6,381 bases of DNA from CAZJBP01 sp964544115 (lineage in GTDB: Bacteria > Verrucomicrobiota > Kiritimatiellia > UBA8416 > JADHWI01): positions 1-6,381 of the forward strand of contig CAZJBP010000198.1 in the NCBI GenBank assembly GCA_964544115.1, read 5' to 3'. Shown in pieces: positions 1 through 6,218 of this stretch (position 1 is its first letter; the number at the start of each line of letters is the position of its first letter). A program made the position numbers and the translations under genes. Under the pieces are notes generated by a model. The model saw nothing but the letters and a program-made list of their open reading frames with translations, was not told where the DNA came from and did not search any database.

Positions 1-818
1 GCCAGCATGCGCTGCGCGATATAGCTGCCGCCGCCGGGTTCGGCGCCCGGGTACCAGACCGACCACCACTGTATGAGAATGGGAATCAGGAACACCGCCA
101 ACAGCACCTCGGCATTGCCGAAATCCGGAAGAAAGTTCAGTGCCGACGGATGAATCTGGTTCACCTTCGCGACCAGCCCCGACAGACCGCCGACCTCAGG
201 CTGTCTCAGGGCAAACACGGCCAGCATGACCGAGCCGGTCATGGCGACGCCGAACTGGAGCAAGTCCGCGATCAGGACGCCCCATAGCCCGGAGATGACC
301 GCGAACAGCGCGCAAACCGTGCCGCAGATGACCAGCGTCGGAACCGGCGGCCAGCCAAAGGCCACGCCGGCGATCTTGACCGCCGCCAGGTTCACCGTGG
401 CCATGATGAAGCAGTTGAAAAAGAGGCCGAGGTAGACCGATCGGAATCCGCGCACGGCGCCGGCGGCCTTGCCGGAATAGCGCAGTTCGTAGAACTCCAA
501 GTCCGTCATCACGCCGGAGCGCCGCCACAGACGCGCATACAGGAAGACCGTCATCATGCCGCTGAGGAGAAACGCCCACCAGCACCAGTTTCCGGCAATG
601 CCGTCGCGGCGGACAATATCCGCGACCAGGTTGGGCGTGTCGGTGCTGAACGTGGTGGCCACCATGGAGACGCCGATGAGCCACCACGGGGCGGCGCGAC
701 CCGATGCAAAGAACTCCGATGTGTTGCGACCCGCCCGCTTCACGAAGTACAGGGCAGGGATGAACGTCGCCAGGAGACACACCGACATGACAACCATGTC
801 AACCGCGTGAAGCGTCAT
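1..818 (-). CDS. Sodium:solute symporter (SSS family), N-terminal part; gene runs off the left edge
   Basis: This inner-membrane transporter is expected to use the sodium gradient to import a small organic solute, here probably a sugar or sugar derivative. About 272 codons are visible from an ATG at 818; the C-terminal part lies outside the window (SSS proteins usually have 450-600 residues). A first membrane helix lies near residues 6-25. The SSS-like stretch FFASGRAAPWWLIGVSMVA (36-54) runs into ATTFSTDTPNLV, the region where this family places sodium- and substrate-binding residues. Further hydrophobic helices lie near 80-97, 127-150, 158-177, 180-204 and 235-255, followed by a PGAEPGGGSYIAQRML segment that I recall from PVC-type members. 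AAGGAG at 826-831 sits 7 nt before the ATG and supports the start. The gene follows the propeller glycosidase after 60 nt, so it is probably the importer for the products of this locus. Family assignment is firm; the substrate is unknown. Confidence 0.9.
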   Translation of the reverse strand, partial: MTLHAVDMVVMSVCLLATFIPALYFVKRAGRNTSEFFASGRAAPWWLIGVSMVATTFSTDTPNLVADIVRRDGIAGNWCWWAFLLSGMMTVFLYARLWRRSGVMTDLEFYELRYSGKAAGAVRGFRSVYLGLFFNCFIMATVNLAAVKIAGVAFGWPPVPTLVICGTVCALFAVISGLWGVLIADLLQFGVAMTGSVMLAVFALRQPEVGGLSGLVAKVNQIHPSALNFLPDFGNAEVLLAVFLIPILIQWWSVWYPGAEPGGGSYIAQRML

Positions 819-825
819 CTACTCG

Positions 826-831
826 CTCCTT
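826..831 (-). promoter_or_regulatory. Ribosome binding site of the symporter gene
   Basis: AAGGAG on the minus strand lies 7 nt before the ATG at 818. It is a strong Shine-Dalgarno site and fixes the symporter start. Its presence in the 60-nt gap after the glycosidase gene suggests independent translation initiation on a shared transcript. No terminator-like hairpin with a T-run is visible in this gap. Confidence 0.7.
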
Positions 832-878
832 CCCGCGGGGCCCCACCCCGCTGACTCATGGATCTTGCGACTCCCAAT

Positions 879-2288
879 CTACAGAGACATTTCCCAGGCG
901 CGCAACGACTTGATGTCCGCCTTCGCGTTGCGCACGGCGAAGCCAAGCCGGCCGGCGCCCGGCTTATAGACATAGGTCTGCATCAACAGATCGTCCACGT
1001 AGAGCTCGAACATGCCCCTTCGCGACAGCAGCCGGAACGTGTGCTCCCGCCCGTCCTCGAGGCCGGTCACAGTGGCACAGTGCTTGCCCGTCACGTCCAA
1101 AGCGTTGAAGGTTCCGGCAGCGGCTTGCAGATGCCCGATGCGCGTTTCCCGCCCCTCCGGCGCGCCAATGCCCATGAGCGTGGCCAGGGACGTGCCTTCG
1201 CCTTCGTCCAGGGCAAGGCCCGCCGCCGCACCCGCAGCCAGGGCCTGCGCGCGAAGGGTTCCCTCCAGCACAACGCCCCGCTCCGGGCTGAAGGTCTCGT
1301 CGAGGTAGGTCGCCGCATATCCCTGCGTGCCGTCGAACGTGGTGGACGTTCTGCTCAGGGCCAGCGGCCGGCCCTTCAGCGCCTCGTTGCCCTTCCACCA
1401 GCCCAGCCGCAAAACGCCGCTCCGGTCGACAACCGGCTTGCGCAGCGGCAGGAGCCAGGGGGACATGTCGCCGGGCGACATGGAGGCATAGTTGCTGATC
1501 AGCAGTTCACCGCTCCCGCGGCACCAGACGGCCAGCCAGGAGATGTTCTGCTCGGAGTTGCCGCACAGCCGCATGGCGTCGGCCTGGGGCCGGAACGGCC
1601 CGCGCGGGTCGTCGGCGACAAACACGAACATGCCGTACCCCTTGAAGCCCAGGTACCCGCCGCCGCCGATCAGGTAGAACTTCCCGTCGAGCCGCTCGCA
1701 TCCGCCCCACTCGAGATCGATCGGGGACCTGTCCCCCCACTCCACCCGCGCCGGCGGCAGGACGTCCCACGCGCGGCCGTCCGGCGACTGCATCATGCCA
1801 ACGCCGCGTGGCTGACCGGGCTTCGCCACGGACACCGGGTGGCCCCAGTAGCCGGCTGAGGGGTTGTTCTCCTCCTTCGGGAGAATGTACATGTGATCCC
1901 AGCGGTGCGGCTCGGGCGGCAACCCGTACCAGCGCGGGTCAGGACGGCTGCTGAAGAGGTGCGTCCAATTCTTCAGGTCCGTGGACTCGTAAAAGCGCAG
2001 CATGTCCTGGCCTTCGGGCCGCGCCACGCCGTGGTCCATGATGAAGCGGTCGCCGCAGCGGGCCACCATGCACTTGAAGAACTTGCAGCCGCGCTCCCGC
2101 TCGCGCTCTTCCAGCACAACCGCCTCGTCGCGCCAGTGCACGCCGTCTTCCGACACCGCCAGCAGGCAGTGCCCCGCTTCCAGGCCGTTGTTGCCGTCGC
2201 GGTTGTACATCATGAAGGCGTGATAGCGGCCACCGTGCCAGAGAATGGACGGATCCCACATGGCACCGTTGCCAGGGCGATAGATCAT
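879..2288 (-). CDS. Divergent GH32/GH43-like five-bladed beta-propeller glycosidase
   Basis: A predicted cytoplasmic glycoside hydrolase of 469 residues with no signal peptide. Residues 1 to about 300 look like a five-bladed propeller. MWDPSILWHGGRYHAFMMY (10-28) is the first-blade motif in which Asp12 would be the nucleophile or base. Further blade-type strings are AVSEDGVHW (44-52), YESTDLKNW (100-108) and MMQSPDGRAW (165-174). DLEWGGCERLDGKFYLIGG (191-209) resembles the acid/base blade, with Glu193 or Glu198 as candidate. Residues about 320-469 form a probable beta-sandwich (FELYVDDLLMQTY at 427-439), as in GH32 C-terminal domains. The ATG overlaps the TGA of the upstream GH32-like gene, and GGGGGAG 8 nt before it supports this start. 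The substrate cannot be read from the sequence. GH32-like, GH43-like or a related unclassified propeller family are all possible, and a pseudo-enzyme cannot be excluded. Confidence 0.75.
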   Translation of the reverse strand: MIYRPGNGAMWDPSILWHGGRYHAFMMYNRDGNNGLEAGHCLLAVSEDGVHWRDEAVVLEERERERGCKFFKCMVARCGDRFIMDHGVARPEGQDMLRFYESTDLKNWTHLFSSRPDPRWYGLPPEPHRWDHMYILPKEENNPSAGYWGHPVSVAKPGQPRGVGMMQSPDGRAWDVLPPARVEWGDRSPIDLEWGGCERLDGKFYLIGGGGYLGFKGYGMFVFVADDPRGPFRPQADAMRLCGNSEQNISWLAVWCRGSGELLISNYASMSPGDMSPWLLPLRKPVVDRSGVLRLGWWKGNEALKGRPLALSRTSTTFDGTQGYAATYLDETFSPERGVVLEGTLRAQALAAGAAAGLALDEGEGTSLATLMGIGAPEGRETRIGHLQAAAGTFNALDVTGKHCATVTGLEDGREHTFRLLSRRGMFELYVDDLLMQTYVYKPGAGRLGFAVRNAKADIKSLRAWEMSL

Positions 2289-3814
2289 TGCACGCGCTCC
2301 CCCTTAATGATGGACCGCATGTGCCAGGCATCGAGGCGCCGCAGCACCGCATCCTGCCCCTGGGCGCGAAGCGACACGCCCAAGCTGTCGGCGCGCCCCG
2401 GATAGACCCGCATGGCGAGGTATTGCCGGCCGTTGGCGAACACCTCCACCACGCTGCGATCAATGAAGACCCGCAGCTTCAGGGGCTCATCCCCGCGTTC
2501 CATCGCCGCCAGTTCCGGCGGCCGCACCCAGACATCCGGCCGGCCGCTCGAGCGAGACCCGTCCAGGCTGAGGCAACCCTTGGCGTGGTACCAATAGCTC
2601 AGTACCCGGTCGTAGTTGTAGAATGTGATCGAGGTCTGCTCCTCCGCGTCCGGGGATCGCAGGACGTTGAGCTGCACCGAGCGCGACAATTTGGGGTCGA
2701 TCTCCACCTCCAACTCCAGTGAGTTCCCCTGAAGCGTGTCGAACACGATCTCGCGGTTGGCCGGCAGGAGGGTCTCGCCGATCTGCTCGTGGCGGCCGCG
2801 CAGGGAGGCCAGCGCTTCAACCGGTTCGATCCTGAGGTGCCCGTTCGGCCCCAGCGTCAGCCGTTGCGCGATGGACAGGATCTGGTCCCAGTCGTCGCTG
2901 TGCAAACCCGCGTTTATGTTCAGGATGTTGACCACGCCGCCGCGTCCGTCTGTCGCGCCGGACGGCGCGTGGACTCCGCCCGGCGCAACCTTCCCGTGAT
3001 TGAAACGGCCGTGTTCCTGCGGCGTGAACTGGAGTCGCTGGGCGTCGTAGTCGCCAATCAGGTACTGCCCACCCCGGCCGTGGCTGAAGAGGAGCAGGAT
3101 GTGTTTGTCACCGATGGGCAGAAACGTAGGGCAAGAGCCGTCATCAATAGGGAACGAAGCCCCGGCGAGAAAGCAGGCGTTGCGCACGGTCCAGTCGACC
3201 AGGTTCTCGGACGAAACCAGGCACCGGGCACCCACCAGTCCGAAATAGGTGTCGCCCTGCTTCCAGATGCACGAATCGCCCATCGGCTCCCCGGCGCGCG
3301 TGACCGGATTGCCCTCGATCTTTTCCCAGTTCAGCAGCAGCGGATCCCGCGCCACGGCCACCATCTGCCCCGCGTCAATTCCCGGATAGAACGCAACAAC
3401 CCGGTCGGGCTCAACCACCGTGCCGCCGGAGAAGCACATGCGCTCGATGCCCGGATAGATCGCATACGGCAGATCGCGCCAGTGCACCAGATCCTCGCTG
3501 ATCGCATGGCCCCAGTGCTGGCGCCGCTTCGGGATGTCCGCAGGGGCGGGGAACTCGTCCGGCGGGTACGCCTGGTAGAACAGGTGCCAGCGGCCCTGCC
3601 AGAAGCACAGACCGTTTGGGTCGTTCAACTGGCTTTCCGGGCTGACGAAGTGGTACGCGGGCCGGTACGGATCTGCCGCCAGCCGCTGCCGCGATGCGGC
3701 AAAGCGACGCATCAGTCCGTCCGCCTTCAGTTCCTTCTCCTGATCGGCCAGCGATTCAGAGTAGACCCGTCTCGGCACGGGGGACGGAAACTTTTCCGGC
3801 CAGGATGTCTTCAC
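2285..3814 (-). CDS. GH32-family protein (fructosidase-like fold) with altered catalytic motifs
   Basis: A 509-residue protein starting at GTG 3814. GH32 enzymes cleave fructosides (sucrose, levan, inulin) by a retaining mechanism. The propeller is clear: QLNDPNGL (62-69) carries the nucleophile Asp65, HWGHAISEDLVHW (100-112) is a classic GH32 string, and CFSGGTVV (127-134) matches the FSG motif. The C-terminal beta-sandwich is confirmed by FIDRSVVEVFANGR (450-463). Two catalytic landmarks are changed: the usual RDP reads GDS (Asp180 kept), and the usual ECP carrying the acid/base Glu reads SCP within DDGSCPTF (224-231). No signal peptide or lipobox is visible, so a cytoplasmic location is likely. 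The frame is open upstream to a TTG at 3877, but that start would overlap the GH20 gene, whereas the GTG has AAAGGA 7 nt before it. The last codons overlap the next gene by ATGA, suggesting translational coupling. Fold assignment is firm; fructosidase activity is doubtful. Confidence 0.85.
   Translation of the reverse strand: MKTSWPEKFPSPVPRRVYSESLADQEKELKADGLMRRFAASRQRLAADPYRPAYHFVSPESQLNDPNGLCFWQGRWHLFYQAYPPDEFPAPADIPKRRQHWGHAISEDLVHWRDLPYAIYPGIERMCFSGGTVVEPDRVVAFYPGIDAGQMVAVARDPLLLNWEKIEGNPVTRAGEPMGDSCIWKQGDTYFGLVGARCLVSSENLVDWTVRNACFLAGASFPIDDGSCPTFLPIGDKHILLLFSHGRGGQYLIGDYDAQRLQFTPQEHGRFNHGKVAPGGVHAPSGATDGRGGVVNILNINAGLHSDDWDQILSIAQRLTLGPNGHLRIEPVEALASLRGRHEQIGETLLPANREIVFDTLQGNSLELEVEIDPKLSRSVQLNVLRSPDAEEQTSITFYNYDRVLSYWYHAKGCLSLDGSRSSGRPDVWVRPPELAAMERGDEPLKLRVFIDRSVVEVFANGRQYLAMRVYPGRADSLGVSLRAQGQDAVLRRLDAWHMRSIIKGERVQ
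2297..2303 (-). promoter_or_regulatory. Ribosome binding site inside the end of the GH32-like gene, serving the next gene
   Basis: GGGGGAG on the minus strand lies 8 nt before the ATG at 2288. It sits within the last codons of the GH32-like gene, whose TGA overlaps that ATG as ATGA. The arrangement points to coupled translation of the two propeller proteins and similar production levels. Confidence 0.65.
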
Positions 3815-3821
3815 GCTGTTG

Positions 3822-3827
3822 TCCTTT
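3822..3827 (-). promoter_or_regulatory. Ribosome binding site deciding the GTG start of the GH32-like gene
   Basis: AAAGGA on the minus strand lies 7 nt before GTG 3814. The longer alternative, TTG at 3877, would place the start inside the GH20 coding sequence and add about 21 residues without domain character, so the GTG is preferred. Confidence 0.6.
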
Positions 3828-3829
3828 GC

Positions 3830-3847
3830 GGGTGGCGTTGCCCACCC
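3830..3847. other. Intercistronic hairpin between the GH20 and GH32-like genes
   Basis: GGGTGG and CCACCC form a 6-bp perfect stem around a 6-nt loop, in the short gap after the GH20 stop codon and just before the ribosome binding site of the GH32-like gene. No T-run follows in the direction of transcription, so it does not look like an intrinsic terminator. It could stabilise the upstream message or tune expression of the downstream gene, or be a chance pairing in GC-rich DNA. Confidence 0.3.
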
Positions 3848-3860
3848 ACGCCTGACGGCG

Positions 3861-6005
3861 CTACTTCCCGGCCTCAAACACCCGCACTTCCACGAGGTGC
3901 ACGGCGGGGTTGTCGCTGTTCTTCAGCATGTTGACCCGGACGTAGCGTGCCTTCGTTGGCGCGAACTTGTGCATGTAGCCCTTCTCGGTTCCAACTTCGG
4001 CATTCTTGCTGGCGTCCACCACCTGGGTGAGGGCGTTCGTCTCAGGGCCGACCGACACCGTGTACTGGTAGCGCCGGCTGCCGTCGAAGTACGGGACCAC
4101 CTGGATCCTGTCCACGGAGTAATCCTTTCCAAGGTCCACCTGCCACCACTGCGGGGCCGGAATCGTCCCCCAGAACTTCGCGCCATCCACATAGCCGTCC
4201 GCGGCGTTCTCGGGCTTCTCGTCCGGGTTGAGCGGGCCCGATGCCGTCACAGGCTTCCCAGTGCTCAAACTCTGTTCGAAGTGCACATACTTCAGGCGGG
4301 CCAGGGAGGCGTTGCCGATTCTCCGGCCATCCTCGGCGAACAGCGCCGTACGCAGGTCCAGACTCTCGGCCACCTTGATGGGATGCTCGTACAGGGGCGA
4401 CTCACGGGTTGGCTCCTTGCCATCCAGTTGATAGCGGATTTGAACGCCGGCAGGGACCGCCTTCATGGAGACTGTGATCGGATCGTTAAAGATCCCATCC
4501 TTGATGGTGCCGTCGAAGCTGAGGGTTACGGGCCGGACAATCATGTCGGCGCGCGCGTTCTGTTTCGCCAGCCGGTTCTTGTGATAGCCCTCTTCGATCA
4601 CGTTGTCCGGCCCCCAGGTCCGTTCGTGCCGCTCGGGGGCACCCCGGAGGTAGTCGTTGGCCAGGGCGACCTGGTTCATTTCCCACATGGGCCGGCAGTG
4701 ACCCAGCACGTTGTCCGTCCGGTTCAGCACGTCGTTGTTGCAGGTGAACATGCTGAACTCCGGGAAGGGGGGACAGTCCCAGGGCACGGTGATCGTGGTA
4801 AACCCCTTGTCCAGCGCAGCCCTGGCCTCGCCTTTCCGCGGGAACCAGGTATAGACGATGATGTCCTTGGCGAGCGACGGATCGAGCGGGACGCCGACCG
4901 GCAGTCCATGCCACATGATCGTCTTCTTTCCGTACTTCTTTACGATCGGCGCCATGTTCTGGGCGTAAGGCAACCATATCGCGCTCTCGCCCGTCAGGTT
5001 GTGCTCCTTCATGTACTTCTTGACGTGCTCGTTGCCGAGATACCAGGCCGGTTCGACCTCGTCCCCGCCGATGTGGAAGTACGGCGAACTCTTGAAGACC
5101 TCGCACTGCTCACCGACCAGCGTGTCCAGAATAGGGTAGATGTCCGGGTTAATCACATCCATCGTGCGGTTGCCCACTTTGCCCAGCTTACCGTTCATGC
5201 CATCCAACAGGCTGCTGCAGTGGCCAGGCCCCTCGAGCTCCGGCACGCAGGTCACGCCACGGGCATCCGCGTAGGCAACGAGGTCCTTCAATTCCTCAAG
5301 CTTGTAAGGAGGAAGCCCACCCTTGGAGTTGGCCTCGGGGTACGCCGTCGAGGGGAAGGTGTAGGCATTGTCGTCGTGCAGGTGCAGGTGCAGGTAGCGG
5401 ATCTTAAACAGGCGGCAGGTCTCGACAGCCATTTTTAGAACGTAGATCGGCTGAAACTGCCTGGCGACATCCGGCATGATCGCGCCGTAGTCCGAGAACG
5501 GCCAGTCCTTGATCGACACCTTCGGCACGGACACCTTGCCGCCTTCGACTGCCAGGGCCTGCAGGAGCGTCGCCGTGCCTTCGCACACGGCCCGGTAGTC
5601 CCAGCCTTCGATCACAACGCGGTCGGTAACGGTCAGGGTGTGAGCATATTCGCGGGTCCTGAGCACCTCCTGGCCATGCACCGTCAGGATCTCCGCATCC
5701 GCCTGCAGCTTGGGGTTGATCTTCAGCACGATGTCGCCTGCCTTCGGATCACCCTCCACCACGGCCAGCTTGAGGTTTGTGACCAGCAGGACTTCGTCGG
5801 ACAGGATCTCGGCCAGCGGCTTCAGCGCCGGGTCTGTCGCCACAATCCGGCCCTCCGGCGTCACCGGCATGCTTCCGCCTTCAACCTTCATCACCTTTGG
5901 CGTCGGCAGCAGGTCCAGCGGATTCCCGGCCTCCGCGCTCAACCCTGCCAGCAACAGGGCACCCACCATCGCCCCCAACACCATCCAGCTAGTCCGTCCG
6001 TTCAT
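3861..6005 (-). CDS. Secreted GH20 beta-N-acetylhexosaminidase-like enzyme with F5/8C (discoidin) domain
   Basis: A 714-residue exported hydrolase. GH20 enzymes remove terminal beta-GlcNAc or GalNAc by substrate-assisted catalysis. The signal peptide is MNGRTSWMVLGAMVGALLLA through SAEA (about 1-26); no lipobox Cys is present. A GH20b-type N-terminal domain spans about 30-158 and the catalytic barrel about 165-480. Barrel motifs include YLHLHLHDDN (204-213), PELEGPGHC (255-263) and HIGGDEV (311-317) with the catalytic pair Asp315-Glu316. Next come a chitobiase-C-like or Ig-like domain (about 492-571, YQLDGKEPTRESPLYEHP) and an F5/8 type C domain (about 578-713, WWQVDLGKDYSVDRIQV), probably carbohydrate binding. 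Position 174, where characterised GH20 enzymes have a substrate-binding Arg, is Gly. An in-frame ATG at 6026 is possible, but the 6005 ATG has AGAGGGGG 7 nt upstream and gives a cleaner signal peptide. First gene of the probable operon. The family is secure; the exact substrate is not. Confidence 0.92.
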   Translation of the reverse strand: MNGRTSWMVLGAMVGALLLAGLSAEAGNPLDLLPTPKVMKVEGGSMPVTPEGRIVATDPALKPLAEILSDEVLLVTNLKLAVVEGDPKAGDIVLKINPKLQADAEILTVHGQEVLRTREYAHTLTVTDRVVIEGWDYRAVCEGTATLLQALAVEGGKVSVPKVSIKDWPFSDYGAIMPDVARQFQPIYVLKMAVETCRLFKIRYLHLHLHDDNAYTFPSTAYPEANSKGGLPPYKLEELKDLVAYADARGVTCVPELEGPGHCSSLLDGMNGKLGKVGNRTMDVINPDIYPILDTLVGEQCEVFKSSPYFHIGGDEVEPAWYLGNEHVKKYMKEHNLTGESAIWLPYAQNMAPIVKKYGKKTIMWHGLPVGVPLDPSLAKDIIVYTWFPRKGEARAALDKGFTTITVPWDCPPFPEFSMFTCNNDVLNRTDNVLGHCRPMWEMNQVALANDYLRGAPERHERTWGPDNVIEEGYHKNRLAKQNARADMIVRPVTLSFDGTIKDGIFNDPITVSMKAVPAGVQIRYQLDGKEPTRESPLYEHPIKVAESLDLRTALFAEDGRRIGNASLARLKYVHFEQSLSTGKPVTASGPLNPDEKPENAADGYVDGAKFWGTIPAPQWWQVDLGKDYSVDRIQVVPYFDGSRRYQYTVSVGPETNALTQVVDASKNAEVGTEKGYMHKFAPTKARYVRVNMLKNSDNPAVHLVEVRVFEAGK

Positions 6006-6012
6006 CCAAGCA

Positions 6013-6020
6013 CCCCCTCT
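6013..6020 (-). promoter_or_regulatory. Ribosome binding site deciding the GH20 start
   Basis: AGAGGGGG on the minus strand ends 7 nt before the ATG at 6005. The upstream in-frame ATG at 6026 has its only purine-rich stretch (GAAGG) directly abutting it, too close for normal initiation. The inner ATG is therefore the better start. Confidence 0.6.
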
Positions 6021-6030
6021 GTTCATCCTT

Positions 6031-6051
6031 CGTCAACGGAGACACGTCAAC
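6031..6051. repeat. Short direct repeat in the operon leader
   Basis: CGTCAAC occurs at 6031-6037 and again at 6045-6051, 14 nt apart, between the putative transcription start and the GH20 start codon. A repeated 7-mer here could be a regulator site, but it is short enough to be coincidental. Confidence 0.25.
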
Positions 6052-6060
6052 AGGTACGGG

Positions 6061-6090
6061 ATAATAGCCCCCCCTCCGACCGGAAAACAA
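6061..6090 (-). promoter_or_regulatory. Putative sigma70-type promoter for the glycosidase-symporter operon
   Basis: On the minus strand TTGTTT (6090-6085) and TATTAT (6066-6061) are separated by 18 nt. The -10 box matches five of six consensus positions and the -35 box only three. Transcription would begin near 6054, giving a leader of about 50 nt before the GH20 ATG at 6005. The two boxes are AT-rich in otherwise GC-rich surroundings. It is a visual match only; sigma-factor preferences in PVC bacteria may differ. Confidence 0.4.
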
Positions 6091-6119
6091 GGCGCGCCGT
6101 TGCTTTCGTGGCGGGGAGG

Positions 6120-6212
6120 AGTAGCGCCCCTTCAGGGTGAGGAGGAATAGGTCGTGGGCATGCGTCCCCAGGGCGTTGCCCTGGGCTGTCGAACAGCAGG
6201 CCTTCAGCCTGC
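6120..6212 (-). repeat. Palindrome-rich repeat element, minus-oriented array
   Basis: Read on the minus strand this holds, in order: hairpin Q (6212-6196, GCAGGC/GCCTGC stem), a 10-nt linker, hairpin P (6185-6167, 8-bp perfect stem CCCAGGGC/GCCCTGGG with 3-nt loop), 27 nt of non-palindromic sequence, and a degraded hairpin R0 (about 6140-6124). Order and spacing mirror the plus-oriented array at 6219-6381. The Q-P linker on the minus strand (TGTTCGACAG) matches the plus-array linker CATTCGACAG at eight of ten positions. The array is therefore an inverted, more diverged copy of the same module. No coding sequence is credible here. Confidence 0.7.
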
Positions 6213-6218
6213 CGGTTC

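Noticed and set aside
858..1859. Long plus-strand open frame opposite the second propeller glycosidase
   Set aside because: Its translation is rich in Arg, Ala, Pro and Gln without recognisable domains, as expected for the antisense of a GC-rich gene.
3815..3877. A longer GH32-like protein starting at TTG 3877
   Set aside because: It would begin inside the GH20 gene with a rare start codon, while GTG 3814 has a well-spaced ribosome binding site and lies after the GH20 stop.
2789..3934. Long plus-strand open frame opposite the GH32-like gene
   Set aside because: It is antisense to a gene with unambiguous GH32 motifs and crosses an intergenic gap; no protein-like features are seen.
3819..5438. 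Long plus-strand open frame of 539 codons opposite the GH20 gene
   Set aside because: It lies antisense to a gene with clear domains and catalytic motifs, and its translation shows no domain or typical protein composition. Long antisense frames are common in GC-rich DNA.
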